Positions 49,280 to 59,636 are shown, numbered from the stretch's first letter. The stretch is DNA of 64,000 nt from Stutzerimonas nosocomialis (GCF_005876855.1 NZ_QLAE01000015.1:1-64000); one strand, 5' to 3'. A program made the numbers and translations. Notes: a model not told the origin generated them from the letters alone.

Positions 49280-50317
49280 ATGCTCGACCTCGACCGCTGC
49301 TGGCAAGCCCTGTGCGAACGCGACGAACGCTTCGACGATCGCTTCGTCTTCGCCGTGCACTCGACCGGCATCTTCTGTCGCCCCAGCTGCCCGGCGCGCC
49401 GACCCAGGCGCGAGGGAGTGACCTTCTACGCCCATCCGCAGGAAGCCGCCGCGGCGGGCTTTCGCCCCTGCCTGCGCTGCTCGCCGACCGGCCTCAGCCC
49501 CTCGGCGCAGCTCGACGAACTGGTGGCGGCCGCCTGCCGGCTGCTCGAAGCGGACGAGCGCATGACGCTCAAGCAACTGGCCGCGCGCATCGGCCTGTCC
49601 ACCTCGCACCTGAGCCGCGCCTTCAAGGCCCGGACCGGCCTGCCCCCCGGCGCCTGGGCCGCCGCCCGCCGGCGTCAGCGCCTCGAGACCCGGCTGCCGG
49701 AAGCCGAAAGCGTGCTGGCCGCCGCGCTGGAATGCGGCTATGCCGACAGCCGCGCCCTGTACCGCGGCCCGACCAGCCTTACCCCGCGCCAGCGACGCGC
49801 CCGGGGCGCGGGCGAAACCCTGCGCTATGCGGTGGCGCCCTGCCCCCTCGGGCTGTTGCTGGTCGCCGCCAGCGACCAGGGCGTGTGCGCGCTGGTGTTC
49901 GGCGACGACCCGGCGGCCCTCGAGGCCGAACTGCGCCAACGCTTCGCCGCCGCACGGCTCGAGCCGGATCAGGCGGGCCTGGGTGACTGGCTGCAACGCA
50001 TCGTCGAGCAACTGGAAGAGCCGTCGCGCGCCGCACGTTTGCCGCTGGACCTGCGCGGCAGCGCCTTCCAGCAACGGGTCTGGCAGGCGTTGCAGGAAAT
50101 CCCGGCCGGCCAGACGCGCCGCTACGGCGAGCTGGCCGCCGAACTGGGCAGCCACGCGCGCGCCGTCGCCCGCGCCTGCGCCAGCAATCCGGTGGGCCTG
50201 CTGGTGCCCTGTCACCGCGTGGTCGGCGCCAGCGGCGCGCTGACCGGTTACCGCTGGGGCGTGGAGCGCAAGGCGCGCCTGCTCGACGAAGAACAGCGCA
50301 GGTCACAGGGAGACTGA
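49280..50317 (+). CDS. ada: Bifunctional Ada regulator / O6-methylguanine-DNA methyltransferase
   Basis: Protein of 345 residues. The N-terminal Ada zinc domain has GIFCRPSCPAR and FRPCLRC, of which one cysteine accepts methyl from phosphotriesters. A central AraC-type HTH (LKQLAARIGLSTSHLSRAFK) and a C-terminal methyltransferase with active-site PCHRV complete the family layout. It repairs alkylated DNA and activates the adaptive response. The ATG at 49280 gives the normal length; upstream frame is not conserved. Confidence 0.93.
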   Translation: MLDLDRCWQALCERDERFDDRFVFAVHSTGIFCRPSCPARRPRREGVTFYAHPQEAAAAGFRPCLRCSPTGLSPSAQLDELVAAACRLLEADERMTLKQLAARIGLSTSHLSRAFKARTGLPPGAWAAARRRQRLETRLPEAESVLAAALECGYADSRALYRGPTSLTPRQRRARGAGETLRYAVAPCPLGLLLVAASDQGVCALVFGDDPAALEAELRQRFAAARLEPDQAGLGDWLQRIVEQLEEPSRAARLPLDLRGSAFQQRVWQALQEIPAGQTRRYGELAAELGSHARAVARACASNPVGLLVPCHRVVGASGALTGYRWGVERKARLLDEEQRRSQGD

Positions 50318-50367
50318 ACGGCTTTTGATGGTCCGATGCTGTACGACTGCCGACCACGAGAGCCGCG

Positions 50368-50604
50368 ATGACCGACCTCAAACGCTACCGCATCCATTAC
50401 CTGATCGACGGCAGGCCCGCCTCGCTGACCATGAGTTCGTTCGAGGAGCCGAGCATCGAACAGGCCGAGCTGGAAATCCTCCTGCACCATGTCCGCGAGC
50501 CTCGCGCGGCAGTTGACGCTCCCTGGGAGAGCCCCGAGCGGCGGAGCGAGCACAGCCGGATGGACGAGCTGGGCGTGAGCAACATCCAGATCGAACCCGA
50601 ATGA
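50368..50604 (+). CDS. Hypothetical small protein
   Basis: Protein of 78 residues with a beta-strand-rich first half (KRYRIHYLIDGRPASLTMSS) and an acidic second half. It lacks a signal peptide, cysteines and membrane segments. It sits between ada and tatD on the same strand. Codon use looks typical of the host. Small pseudomonad-specific DUF6555-like proteins look similar by memory, but I cannot confirm this. Confidence 0.65.
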   Translation: MTDLKRYRIHYLIDGRPASLTMSSFEEPSIEQAELEILLHHVREPRAAVDAPWESPERRSEHSRMDELGVSNIQIEPE

Positions 50605-50647
50605 GCGGCCCGGCATAATCCGCCCTTGCGCCACTCCGGAGACCCGC

Positions 50648-51427
50648 GTGCCCCTGATCGACACCCACACCCACATCGACTTCGAGCATTTCGACGACGA
50701 CCGCCACGAGGTCATCGCCCGCTGCCAGGCGGCCGGCGTCGAGCGGCTGATCGTACTCGGCGTGCACCAGGCCAACTGGCAGCGGGTCTGGCAGCTGGCG
50801 CTCGATGAACCGGGCGTGCACGCCGCGCTCGGCCTGCACCCGGTGTTCCTCGCCGACCATCGTCCCGCGCACCTGGGCGAGCTGCGGCGCTGGCTGGAGC
50901 GCCTGCGCGGCGAGGACAAGCTGTGCGCCATCGGCGAAATCGGCCTGGACTACTACATCGAGGATCCGGACAAGGAGCGCCAGCAACAGCTGCTCGACGC
51001 GCAACTCGATCTGGCCGACGAGTTCGAGCTGCCGGTGCTGCTGCACGTGCGCCGTGCCCACGCCCCGATGATCGCCGCGCTCAAGCGCCGCAAGCTCAAG
51101 CGCGCCGGCATCGCCCACGCCTTCAGCGGCAGCTGGGAAGAGGCACGCGAATACATCCGCCTGGGCTACAAGCTGGGACTCGGCGGTGCCGGCACCTGGC
51201 CCCAGGCCCACCGCATGCACCGGGTGCTCAAGCAACTGCCGCTCGAAAGCATCGTGCTGGAAACCGACGCCCCGGACATCACCCCCTTCAGCCACGCGGG
51301 CCAGCGCAACAGCCCCGAGTTCCTGCCGGACATCTGCAGCGAACTGGCCGAGCTGCGCGGCATCGCTTGCGAAGCACTGGCCGAGGCCAGCTACCGCAAC
51401 ACCTGCGAACTGTTCGGCTGGAGCTGA
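50648..51427 (+). CDS. TatD family metal-dependent deoxyribonuclease
   Basis: TIM-barrel hydrolase of 259 residues. Metal ligands appear in IDTHTHIDFEHF (HxH), AIGEIGLDYYIED (Glu), LLHVRRAH (His), HAFSGSWEEA (His) and LETDAPDITPF (Asp). The family includes 3'-5' exonucleases acting on DNA and possible quality-control roles; substrate unproven. It starts with GTG at 50648, preceded by GGAG at suitable spacing. Confidence 0.9.
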   Translation: MPLIDTHTHIDFEHFDDDRHEVIARCQAAGVERLIVLGVHQANWQRVWQLALDEPGVHAALGLHPVFLADHRPAHLGELRRWLERLRGEDKLCAIGEIGLDYYIEDPDKERQQQLLDAQLDLADEFELPVLLHVRRAHAPMIAALKRRKLKRAGIAHAFSGSWEEAREYIRLGYKLGLGGAGTWPQAHRMHRVLKQLPLESIVLETDAPDITPFSHAGQRNSPEFLPDICSELAELRGIACEALAEASYRNTCELFGWS

Positions 51428-51528
51428 GCCGCGGCCCGCTCGGGCGAGGCTCCATCTGTACCAATCGCCCATTGCTTCCCTACACTTTCGCCTCCCCGCC
51501 CACCCGCTCCTGCGCAGGACCCGCCGCT

Positions 51529-52437
51529 ATGGATCGCATGACCGCCATGGAAACCTTCGTCAGCGTGATGGAGGCAGGTTCCTTTTCGGCCGCAGCACGA
51601 CGACTCAAACTCGGCCAGCCGGCCGTGTCCAAGACCATCGCGCAGCTCGAAGCCCGGCTCGGCACGCCGCTGCTGATGCGCTCCACCCGCGGGCTGACGC
51701 CAACGGACGCCGGGCAGCGTTTCTACGAGCACGCCCGCCGCGCCATCGAAGCCGCCGACGACGCCGAACAGGCCGCGCGCACCTCCGCCGCCGGCCTGTC
51801 CGGCGTGCTGCGGGTGAGCGCGGCGACCACCTTCGCCCGCTTGCACATCCTGCCGGCGCTCAAGGGGTTCATGGACCGCTACCCGGAGCTGGAGGTCGAC
51901 GTGACGCTGGACGACCGCGTCATCGACCTGCTTGGCGAAGGCGTGGACGTGGCGCTGCGCATGGGTGCGCTGGACGATTCCACGATGACGGCCCGGCGAC
52001 TCGCGCAATGCCGGCGCCGGGTCATAGGCACGCCCGCCTACTTCGCCTCGGCGGGCATCCCGCGTACGCCGGAAGACCTCGCCCGCCACCAGGTGATCGT
52101 CTACTCCCAGCGTGGCGGCGGCGAGGTCTGGCCGTTCAGCCAGCAGAACCGCGAGGCCGCCGTGAGCGTTTCAGGCCGGCTGCGGATCAGCGCGGCCGAA
52201 GGCGTACGCACCGCGGTACTGAATGACATCGGGCTGGCGGTGGCCTCGCACTGGATGTTCGCCCCCGAGCTGGCGAGCGGGGCCGTCCACACCGTACTCG
52301 ACGACTGGCTGCTGCCGACGGTGGACCTCTGGGCGGTGTTCCCGGCCGGCCGGCGGGTCACTTCACGGACGCGGGCGTTCGTCGAGTTCGTCGAGCAAAC
52401 CCTGGCGGCGCAGGCCGGCACGTTCCAACCCGCCTGA
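51529..52437 (+). CDS. LysR family transcriptional regulator
   Basis: Regulator of 302 residues with the N-terminal winged HTH (AMETFVSVMEAGSFSAAARR, LKLGQPAVSKTIAQLEA) and a type 2 periplasmic-binding-like sensor domain. LRVSAATTFARLHILPALKGF and GVDVALRMGALDD are typical of the CrgA/AaeR-like subgroup. It converges on an SDR gene 12 bp away. LysR regulators usually control divergent genes, and its 5' neighbour is tatD, so no target is obvious. Confidence 0.88.
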   Translation: MDRMTAMETFVSVMEAGSFSAAARRLKLGQPAVSKTIAQLEARLGTPLLMRSTRGLTPTDAGQRFYEHARRAIEAADDAEQAARTSAAGLSGVLRVSAATTFARLHILPALKGFMDRYPELEVDVTLDDRVIDLLGEGVDVALRMGALDDSTMTARRLAQCRRRVIGTPAYFASAGIPRTPEDLARHQVIVYSQRGGGEVWPFSQQNREAAVSVSGRLRISAAEGVRTAVLNDIGLAVASHWMFAPELASGAVHTVLDDWLLPTVDLWAVFPAGRRVTSRTRAFVEFVEQTLAAQAGTFQPA

Positions 52438-52448
52438 TCCGGACCGGG

Positions 52449-53153
52449 TCAGAAGGCGGCCTTGCCGATCGACGCCCCGCCGTCCACGTACAACGTCTGC
52501 CCGGTCATGAACCCGGCTTCGTCCGACAGCAGGAAGGCGATGGTCGCCGCGATCTCCTCCGGCTTGCCGAAACGCCCCATGGGGACCGCCGCGAGATAGC
52601 GCTTTTCGCCCTCGCTGCCCTGCGGATTGCCCGCGCGGAACAGCTCGGTCTCGGTCGGACCGGGCGCCACCGCATTGACCGTGATGCCGGTGCCGGCCAG
52701 CTCCAGCGCCCAGCTGCGAGCGAAGCTCACCAGCGCGGCCTTGGCCGCCGCATAGGCGGTGCGCTGGGTCATGCCCAGAATGGTCAGGCTGGAAAGGTTC
52801 ACCACCCGTCCCCAACCGCGCTCGCGCATGCCCGGCAGCAGTGCCTGGACGCTATGCAGATTGAGCGCCAGCACGCTGTCGAGCGTGTCGAGATCGACCT
52901 CGCCGAGCGGTTGCGGCCTGACCAGGCCGACGTTGTTCACCACGCCGTCGAACGCATGGCGGGCCGTCAGTTCGTGCAGCACGGTGGCGGTGGCGGCGCG
53001 ATCGGCCAGGTCCAGGCAGACCAGCTCACCGGGAAAGGCCGCGCGCTCGCGGGCGATACCGACCACCTGATGGCCGGCACGCGACAGCCGCTCCGCCAGC
53101 GCAAGGCCGATGCCTTTGGTGGCGCCGGTAATGAGAAAGGTACGTGTCGTCAT
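52449..53153 (-). CDS. Short-chain dehydrogenase/reductase
   Basis: SDR of 234 residues. It has the NAD(P)-binding glycine motif TGATKGIGLALAE, NNVG, the catalytic Ser in NLSSLTILG and YxxxK as YAAAK, and the usual C-terminal PGPTETELF and GQTLYVDGGASIG. Cofactor preference leans to NADP by the residues after strand 2, but this is weak. It is followed upstream by a peroxiredoxin-like gene in the same direction, 53 bp apart, which may form an operon. Confidence 0.88.
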   Translation of the reverse strand: MTTRTFLITGATKGIGLALAERLSRAGHQVVGIARERAAFPGELVCLDLADRAATATVLHELTARHAFDGVVNNVGLVRPQPLGEVDLDTLDSVLALNLHSVQALLPGMRERGWGRVVNLSSLTILGMTQRTAYAAAKAALVSFARSWALELAGTGITVNAVAPGPTETELFRAGNPQGSEGEKRYLAAVPMGRFGKPEEIAATIAFLLSDEAGFMTGQTLYVDGGASIGKAAF

Positions 53154-53206
53154 GGCGTACTCCAGACAAGGGGAATGGCCGCGCCTTACGGGCGCGGCGT
53201 GACGGG

Positions 53207-53875
53207 TCAGCCGCGACGGGCCTTTTCCAGCACGGGGAACAGCTCCGAGGGGTCGGGGCGGCGGGTGTAATCCGGGTTCACCTCGCCATACAGCACCGTG
53301 CCGTCCTGACCGATCACGTAGCGCGCCGGCATCGGCAACGTCCAGCTCGGGTCATCGTTGAAGGCCGGCAGGTCGTTCTTGAGCGCCTTGTACAGCTCGA
53401 CCAGGTAATCGGGCAGCGTGAAGCGCAGGCCGAACGCGGCCGCCGCCTCTCCCCTCCGGTCGCTTAGCACTGGAAAACCCAACGCCTGGGTACGCACCGC
53501 CTTGCGGCTGTTCACCGGCGTCTGCGGCGAGATCGCCACCAGGTTCGCGCCCAGCTCGCGAATGCGCGCGAGCGCCTCATCGAGCGCCTGCAGCTCCAGG
53601 TTGCAGTACGGACACCAGACGCCCCGGTAGAAGCTGATCACCAGCGGCCCCTGGGCGAGCAGTTCGGCCGAGGACACCGGCTGACCGTTCTGGTCGGCCA
53701 GCTCGAAGGCGGGCGCGCGCTCCCCCACCTTCACGGCACGGGCGGCCTGGCCACTGGCAATCAGCTCGGCAGTGGCGCGCTCCATGATGGGATGGATGTG
53801 GGCGGGGGCGTTGAACGGCGGCTTGCCGGCCTTGAAATCGGCCTTGAAGGCATCGAGCGAGTCTTGCAGGGACAT
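53207..53875 (-). CDS. Peroxiredoxin-like (AhpC/TSA-type) protein
   Basis: Protein of 222 residues with a thioredoxin-like AhpC/TSA fold. The active motif is FYRGVWCPYCNLELQAL (CxxC), as in peroxiredoxin-like family 2 members. An N-terminal helix extension of about 55 residues precedes it. It probably reduces peroxides or acts as a disulfide reductase. The ATG at 53875 is preceded by GGAG; the frame extends 16 codons further without support. Confidence 0.85.
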   Translation of the reverse strand: MSLQDSLDAFKADFKAGKPPFNAPAHIHPIMERATAELIASGQAARAVKVGERAPAFELADQNGQPVSSAELLAQGPLVISFYRGVWCPYCNLELQALDEALARIRELGANLVAISPQTPVNSRKAVRTQALGFPVLSDRRGEAAAAFGLRFTLPDYLVELYKALKNDLPAFNDDPSWTLPMPARYVIGQDGTVLYGEVNPDYTRRPDPSELFPVLEKARRG

Positions 53876-54073
53876 GGCTACTCCGAAGTGGTCGACGAAC
53901 CCGGTGTTCGTCGTGGGTGCCATCTTTCGGTATCCGCCGGTGGTCAGGTAGGCGGCCGGCGGGAATAACGGTTATTCCCACGACCGCCGGCAGGGCCCGC
54001 CCGTCCCGCATCGGCGCAGCGCCGCGCTGGAGATAGCCCCGGGGCGCTGTCGCTCAGGCCCGCGTGCCCGCCC

Positions 54074-56104
54074 TCATACCCTGAACGCGCCGATCAGCTG
54101 CTGCAGCTGGGCCACCTGGGCGGTGAGTTCGCGGCTCGCCTGTTCGGCCTGCCCTGCGCCCTGGGCGGTACGCTGGCCAGCCTGGCTGATGGCGACGATG
54201 TTCTGGTCGATATCGTGGGCCACGGCGGTCTGCTCCTCGGCCGCGGCGGCGATCTGCTGGTTCTGGTCGACGATCATGCCCACCGCCCCGAGGATGTTCT
54301 GCAGGGCTTCCTGGACCTGTGCCGACTGGCTCACCGTGTCGTCGGCCATCCGGTGGCTGGCGTGCATGGTCTTGACCGCCGCACCGACACCCGACTGGAG
54401 ACGGGCGATCATCTGCTCGATCTCGGCGGTGGACTGCTGGGTGCGCCGCGCCAGATTGCGCACCTCGTCGGCGACCACCGCGAAGCCCCGGCCCTGCTCG
54501 CCGGCGCGCGCGGCCTCGATCGCCGCGTTGAGGGCCAGCAGATTGGTCTGTTCGGCGATGGCCTTGATCACGTCGAGCACCTGGCTGATCGCCGTGCTGT
54601 CGGTGACCAGCTGGTTGATCACGCTCACCGACTGCTCGATCTCGCCCGCCAGCCGCTGGATGCTGTCGACCTGGGCATCCACCAGGCCCCGCCCGCTCAG
54701 GGTTTCCCGGTTCACCGCCTGGGCTCCGTCGACCGCCGCCGACGCGCTGCTCGCCACCGCCTGGGCCGTGGCCGACATCTGGTTCATCGCGGTGGCGACC
54801 TGGTCGATCTGGCCACGCTGCTCGGTGACCGCATGGCTGCTGTCGGCGGCGATGCCCTCGACCGCACCGGCCTGCCGGTTGACCTCGCCCACCGTCTGCC
54901 CGACCCGCTCGATCAGTTCGCGAATGCGGGTGATCGAGGCGTTGAAGACCTGTCCCAGCTCGCCCATTTCATCGCGGCTCTGGACCTTGAAACGGGCCGT
55001 CATGTCGCCCGCGGCCACCTGATCGAGCACCCGCCCGAGCGCCGACAGGGAGGCGCGGGTGGACACGTAGAACGCGCTGTAGAGATACACCACCAGCACG
55101 AACACCAGCGCCAGCGCCGTCAGCAGCAGGATCACTTCCAGCCGCTTGTCCTGCAGGCGCTCGCTCAGGCGCTGGTCGAGCACGGCCAGCGAGGCGTCGT
55201 TGAAGGCGTAGGTCTTGGCGATCTCGGCGGTGAGCCGGTCGTAGAACCGCTCCCAGGGCTGGTCCAGTGCGTCGGCCATGATCACTTCGTCCTGGATCAG
55301 CTCGCTGCCGATCCGCAGGGAGTCGCGGCTGGCCTCGGCGGCGGCCTGCAGCCGATCCGCGGCGGCGCCGACGCTGCCCAACGCATCCTGCAGCTGGGCG
55401 CCGTACTGGGCCTGGGTCTTTTCCAGCTCCAGCACCAGGCCGTCCAGGGCATTGCTCGCATCGGAATTGAGAAACCCCTGGCCGAACGTGTAGGCGCCAA
55501 CCGCCCGGGCCTCTGCGAGCAATGCCGTGACGGCCGGCGTCGCCGCGGTCAGCAGCTCGCTGAGCTGGCGAACGTCGCTCTGGGTGTCGACGCTCAGGCC
55601 CGACTGATTGGCGATCAAGCGGATCAGCACCTGTGCGTGGCCGAGCACCTGATCGGCCATCGCCACCCTGGACTGCAGCGAGGATTCCTTGCGCGCCGCC
55701 TCGAACGCGGTGGCCAGCGCGTCGCGGCGCGAGGTGAACTCGGCGACCTGATCGCCCTCCTCGCCAACCGGCGCCAGGGCGCCGAGCCCCCGGGTCACGC
55801 CCTCCTGGGCACGCGCCATCCGCGCGCTCAGCGCCTGGGAGTTGCCGGCCTGCCCGATGATCGCCTCGATCCGCACCAGGTCCTTCCAGTCTTCCAGGTC
55901 CCGGCGCAGCGACAGCGCCGCCGAGAGCGGCTCGAGGCTTTCCAGCTCGACCTGGGTCGCGACGAACTCGCGGTAGGAATCCTTCACCAGGAAGTAGTTG
56001 GTGAGCAGCATGGGGACGAAGAACAGCACGCTGATCAGGCTGAACTTCATGCCGAAACTGAGGCGATTCATCATCGCCACTGCGGGATTGAGCAGGCGCT
56101 TCAA
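54074..56104 (-). CDS. Methyl-accepting chemotaxis protein
   Basis: Transmembrane chemoreceptor of 676 residues. TM1 (about residues 20-42) and TM2 (about 322-345) flank a 280-residue helical periplasmic sensor domain. A HAMP domain ([14 protein letters not shown]) and the signalling hairpin with [19 protein letters not shown] follow; the C-terminus lacks a CheB/R pentapeptide. It begins with TTG at 56104, supported by GGGAG 7 nt upstream; ATG codons ten residues in lack a Shine-Dalgarno. Ligand unknown. Confidence 0.92.
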   Translation of the reverse strand: MKRLLNPAVAMMNRLSFGMKFSLISVLFFVPMLLTNYFLVKDSYREFVATQVELESLEPLSAALSLRRDLEDWKDLVRIEAIIGQAGNSQALSARMARAQEGVTRGLGALAPVGEEGDQVAEFTSRRDALATAFEAARKESSLQSRVAMADQVLGHAQVLIRLIANQSGLSVDTQSDVRQLSELLTAATPAVTALLAEARAVGAYTFGQGFLNSDASNALDGLVLELEKTQAQYGAQLQDALGSVGAAADRLQAAAEASRDSLRIGSELIQDEVIMADALDQPWERFYDRLTAEIAKTYAFNDASLAVLDQRLSERLQDKRLEVILLLTALALVFVLVVYLYSAFYVSTRASLSALGRVLDQVAAGDMTARFKVQSRDEMGELGQVFNASITRIRELIERVGQTVGEVNRQAGAVEGIAADSSHAVTEQRGQIDQVATAMNQMSATAQAVASSASAAVDGAQAVNRETLSGRGLVDAQVDSIQRLAGEIEQSVSVINQLVTDSTAISQVLDVIKAIAEQTNLLALNAAIEAARAGEQGRGFAVVADEVRNLARRTQQSTAEIEQMIARLQSGVGAAVKTMHASHRMADDTVSQSAQVQEALQNILGAVGMIVDQNQQIAAAAEEQTAVAHDIDQNIVAISQAGQRTAQGAGQAEQASRELTAQVAQLQQLIGAFRV

Positions 56105-56241
56105 GGGACGTCTCCCGTATTGTTATTGGGCGCAGCCGGCCGGCTGCGGAGCTCGTCGGAGTGAGATCGTTATACGGGATATCGACGGGGCGGCAGCCAA
56201 CTTAAGCAATAGCGATGTGCCGCCATAAACGGGAAGGATGG

Positions 56242-56267
56242 GACCCTGCCAGAGCGAGCAGGGTCCT
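56242..56267 (-). terminator. Stem-loop after ampE
   Basis: GGACCCTGC and GCAGGGTCC arms enclose an 8-nt loop, 30 bp past the ampE stop on the minus strand. No T-run follows, so termination is likely but not certain. Confidence 0.55.
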
Positions 56268-56296
56268 GGAGGGAGGACAGCGGAACGCGGCGCGGC

Positions 56297-57133
56297 TCAG
56301 GCGAGCAGCGTGACTACCGCGAAGACCGCATACCAGAGCGCCCCGGCACGAATCAGCAAGGCCCAGAGCGCGTCCAGGCGGGCCACGCCCGGCTCGCCGA
56401 TGAAGCGCTCGTCGAGATCGGCCGCCGCCGGCCCGGCCTGGCCGAGCAGCCGATCAGCGGGCAGCTCCCAGTGCAGCAGCTCGGGCAGCAGGACCCGATT
56501 GACCGCCACGAAGTTGCCCACCAGCGCAAAGCTTGCCGTCAGCGCCCGCACCGGCAGCCAGTCCAGCGCATGACGCACCTGTGCGGCCCGCTCGCGCAGT
56601 CCCTGGCTGGCGCCGTGCTCGGCGACCAGCGCCAGCAGGCGGTAGCCGAGCGCCACCAGCGGGCCGAGCAGCATGTACCAGAAGATCACCACGAAGAAGC
56701 TCTGGAAGCCCTGCCACAGCAGGTGCCGCTCGACGCCCTCGAACAGCCCTTGTTCGCTGTCGGCGGTCAGCCCCAGGTCCCGCTCGGCCGCCAGGAAGGC
56801 GCCCTCCCGGTCTTCGCGCCGCCACATGTCGCGAAACGGACCGAGCTGGCGCTTCACGTCGCCTCGGCCCAGGCTGTAGAGCACCACCAGCAGGTGCACC
56901 GGCAGGATGAGCAAGCCATAGGCCAGCGGCTCGAGCACCGCCAGCAGCAGCGCCAGCGCGAGCACCGGCAACAGCACCAGCAGCGTCAGCAGCAACCAGG
57001 GCGAGCCGCTCAGCGTCGGGTGCGCCTGCAGGCGGGTCTGCAGGGCCAGCCACCAGCCGTCGCGCTGTACCGCCAGACGCAGCGACGAGAACTTCTCGAC
57101 CAGAAGCACCAGTAGCAGAACCAGAAAACTCAC
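56297..57133 (-). CDS. ampE: Regulatory signalling modulator AmpE
   Basis: Inner-membrane protein of 278 residues with four hydrophobic segments, one at the N-terminus (SFLVLLLVLLVEKFSSLRLA). Family marks are LAERDLGLTADSEQGLFEGV-like sequence and FWYMLLGPLVALGYRLL. AmpE takes part with AmpD in cell-wall-recycling signalling that affects AmpC beta-lactamase. It starts with GTG at 57133 inside the ampD stop (GTGA overlap), so the two are coupled. Confidence 0.9.
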   Translation of the reverse strand: MSFLVLLLVLLVEKFSSLRLAVQRDGWWLALQTRLQAHPTLSGSPWLLLTLLVLLPVLALALLLAVLEPLAYGLLILPVHLLVVLYSLGRGDVKRQLGPFRDMWRREDREGAFLAAERDLGLTADSEQGLFEGVERHLLWQGFQSFFVVIFWYMLLGPLVALGYRLLALVAEHGASQGLRERAAQVRHALDWLPVRALTASFALVGNFVAVNRVLLPELLHWELPADRLLGQAGPAAADLDERFIGEPGVARLDALWALLIRAGALWYAVFAVVTLLA

Positions 57134-57699
57134 ATCACGCTCCTTGTTTCGGTACAGATCGAGGCCGCGACCAGGCGGCGCCAGTCGAAGAACGGGCCGG
57201 GATCGGTCTTGCGCTGCGGCGCGATATCGCTGTGGCCACAGACCCGATCGGGGGTGATCGCCGGGTAGTGCCGCTGCAGCAACTGGCACAGTGGGATCAA
57301 CGCCTGGTACTGGGCCTCGGTGAACGGCTGATCATCGGTGCCTTCGAGCTCGATGCCAATGGAGAAATCGTTGCAATTCTCCCGCTCGCAGAAGCATGAG
57401 ACGCCGGCATGCCAGGCGCGATCGAGGGTCGAGACGAACTGGGTGACCGCGCCGTCGCGCTCGATGAGAAAGTGCGCCGAAACCCTGAGGTCGGCGATTT
57501 CCTGGAAGAAAGGGTGCTCGGTGGGGTCCAGGCAGTTCTGGAAAAGGCGTTGCGCGTTGCCGGTGCCGAAGCACCCGGGCGGCAGGCTGATGTTGTGCAG
57601 CACCAGCAGGGACACCTCGCCTGCGGGGCGCGCATTGAAATTGGGCGAAGGGCGGTGGCTGATGCCCTGGCACCAGCCGGTGGCGGGATCCAGCTGCAT
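57130..57699 (-). CDS. ampD: 1,6-anhydro-N-acetylmuramyl-L-alanine amidase AmpD
   Basis: Zinc amidase of 189 residues that cleaves the anhydro-muropeptides taken up in peptidoglycan recycling. The zinc ligands are in LVLHNISLPP (His) and CGHSDIAPQRKTDPG (His and Asp). The typical N-terminus LDPATGWCQGISHRPSPNFN is present. AGGAGCC upstream of the ATG serves as ribosome binding site. Loss of AmpD derepresses AmpC in relatives. Confidence 0.95.
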   Translation of the reverse strand: MQLDPATGWCQGISHRPSPNFNARPAGEVSLLVLHNISLPPGCFGTGNAQRLFQNCLDPTEHPFFQEIADLRVSAHFLIERDGAVTQFVSTLDRAWHAGVSCFCERENCNDFSIGIELEGTDDQPFTEAQYQALIPLCQLLQRHYPAITPDRVCGHSDIAPQRKTDPGPFFDWRRLVAASICTETRSVM

Positions 57700-57769
57700 G
57701 GAGGCTCCTGGGTCGAGGGGTCCCCAAGCTTAAAGCGTCGAGCCGCTCAGCACACGGTTTTCGCCAGTG

Positions 57770-58486
57770 TCAGAACAGCTGCGGCTGGTCCGTCGCCTGG
57801 CGATCGCGCCGGGACGCCAGTCGATCGGCGAGACGGGTCGGCTCCGGCAGCCGATAACGGGTCACGTAGTCCATCACCAGCCGCGGCGCGCTGGCCAGGC
57901 TGACCCGGTTGCCCGGCGAGACGATCAATGGACGCACCTTGTCCTTGCTGCGCAGCACCGTGCCGATGACGTCGCCGCTCTTGTCGAGCAGGTCGACCTG
58001 GGCGCCCCGGTTGAGCGCCAGCTCTTCATGGCGGCCGGTGAGAATCTTCTTCGCCACGCCGATGGTCGGCAGCCCGGTCACCACGCCCAGGTGAGCGGCG
58101 ATGCCGAGCCGGCGCGGATGGGCGATGCCCTGGCCGTCGCTGAAGATCATGTCCGGCACCTGCGGCAGCGCCTCGAGCGCCTGCAGCACGGCCGGCAGCT
58201 CGCGAAACGACAGCAGGCCCGGAACGTAGGGCATCGAGGTGGGAATCCGCGCCAGGCTCTGGGCCACCGGCTCGAGGGTGTTGGCATCGAGCAGCACGAC
58301 CGCGGCGCGGGTGATGGCGCCACCTTCCTCGAAGCCGACGTCGACGCCGGCGATCAGCTTCAGCGGCCCGAAATCGTCTTCCAGGCGCACCTGCGCCGCG
58401 AGGACCTGCTGCAGTTCGCGGGCGGCGGCGGTGCTGCCGTCCCAGTCGCCGAATGGCGAGGCATAGCGGGGCTCGGGAACGCTCAT
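57770..58486 (-). CDS. nfi: Deoxyinosine 3'-endonuclease (endonuclease V)
   Basis: DNA repair nuclease of 238 residues that nicks one base 3' to deoxyinosine. The acid residues are in [36 protein letters not shown] and the lysine-rich [24 protein letters not shown] is the wedge region. The C-terminus is slightly longer than in E. coli Nfi. It is a single-gene unit between ampD and a GlxA-like gene. Confidence 0.93.
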   Translation of the reverse strand: MSVPEPRYASPFGDWDGSTAAARELQQVLAAQVRLEDDFGPLKLIAGVDVGFEEGGAITRAAVVLLDANTLEPVAQSLARIPTSMPYVPGLLSFRELPAVLQALEALPQVPDMIFSDGQGIAHPRRLGIAAHLGVVTGLPTIGVAKKILTGRHEELALNRGAQVDLLDKSGDVIGTVLRSKDKVRPLIVSPGNRVSLASAPRLVMDYVTRYRLPEPTRLADRLASRRDRQATDQPQLF

Positions 58487-58645
58487 GAACTCCTCCAGGT
58501 TGATGAGGGTTGGATGCGGACGTGGCGATCCGGTTCAGCGCCGACGACTTATGGCTAACTGGACAGTGCCGGAAAAACACACGACGATCACGCCGTAACA
58601 GGGCCGATACGACCTTGATATCCGACAACAATTAGAAAAGCCACG

Positions 58646-59635
58646 ATGCAATCGCCGACCTGCTTCAAACGCATCAGCGTGCTCGCCACCGACGGCGTGT
58701 TCGCCTCCACCCTGACCCAGGCCCAGGACTTCTTCCACATGGCCGCCCTGCGCCACGCTCGCCAGCTCGGCCTCGAGACGCCAACGCTCGAGAGCCGCCT
58801 GGCGAGCCCGGACGGTTGCCCGGTGACCACCTTCAGCGGCACGCAGATCGGCGTGGACAGCGGGCTGGGCGACGCCGACGCGATCATCCTGCCGGCCTTC
58901 TGGGGCGACTTCGATACGCTCTGCCGGCGCTACCCCGGCGTGATGCCCTGGTTGCGCGAACGGCACCAGGCCGGGGCCGCCATCTGCGGCGAGGCCACCG
59001 GAGTGTTCTGGATGGCCGAGGCGGGCCTGCTCGATGGCAAGCAGGGCGCCACCCACTGGCGTTTCGCCGAGGAGTTCGCCCGCCGGTTTCCCCAGGTCCA
59101 GCTCAACCCGGACAAGCACCTGAGCGACAGCGACAACCTCTACTGCGCGGGCGGCACCACCTCGGCGAGCGATCTCTACCTGTTCCTGGTGGAGCGCTTC
59201 TGCGGACCGAACGTGGCCCAGGGCATGGCGCGCGACGTGCTGTTCGAGGTGCAGCGACGCTACAGCCCCGGCCGCATCGGCTTCGGCGGCCAGAAATTGC
59301 ACCTGGACACCAGCGTGTTGCAGATCCAGGAATGGCTCGAAGCGCACTTCGCGGAAAAATTTCGCTTCGAGGACGTGGCCCGCCAGCACGGCATGAGCAT
59401 TCGCAATTTCATGCGCCGCTTCCAGGCCGCCACCGGCGACAAGCCGCTCCACTATCTGCAGCGGCTGCGCGTGGAGACGGCCAAGGGCTTGCTGTCATCG
59501 ACGCGCAAGAGCATCAAGACCGTCAGCTATGAAGTGGGCTACGACGACGCGAGCTTCTTCGCCCGCCTGTTCCGCCAGCACACCGAACTCACCCCCAACC
59601 AGTACCGCCAGCAGTATCGGCATAAAGGCGGCTAA
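58646..59635 (+). CDS. GlxA family transcriptional regulator (DJ-1/PfpI plus AraC HTH)
   Basis: Regulator of 329 residues. The N-terminal class I glutamine-amidotransferase-like domain (RISVLATDGVFASTLTQAQD, AAICGEATGVFWMAEAG) lacks an obvious catalytic triad. The C-terminal AraC HTH pair has EDVARQHGMSIRNFMRRFQ and VSYEVGYDDASFFARLFRQH. Such GlxA-type regulators sense amino acid or quaternary amine compounds in some species; ligand here unknown. A heptanucleotide array follows its TAA. Confidence 0.88.
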   Translation: MQSPTCFKRISVLATDGVFASTLTQAQDFFHMAALRHARQLGLETPTLESRLASPDGCPVTTFSGTQIGVDSGLGDADAIILPAFWGDFDTLCRRYPGVMPWLRERHQAGAAICGEATGVFWMAEAGLLDGKQGATHWRFAEEFARRFPQVQLNPDKHLSDSDNLYCAGGTTSASDLYLFLVERFCGPNVAQGMARDVLFEVQRRYSPGRIGFGGQKLHLDTSVLQIQEWLEAHFAEKFRFEDVARQHGMSIRNFMRRFQAATGDKPLHYLQRLRVETAKGLLSSTRKSIKTVSYEVGYDDASFFARLFRQHTELTPNQYRQQYRHKGG

Positions 59636-59636
59636 A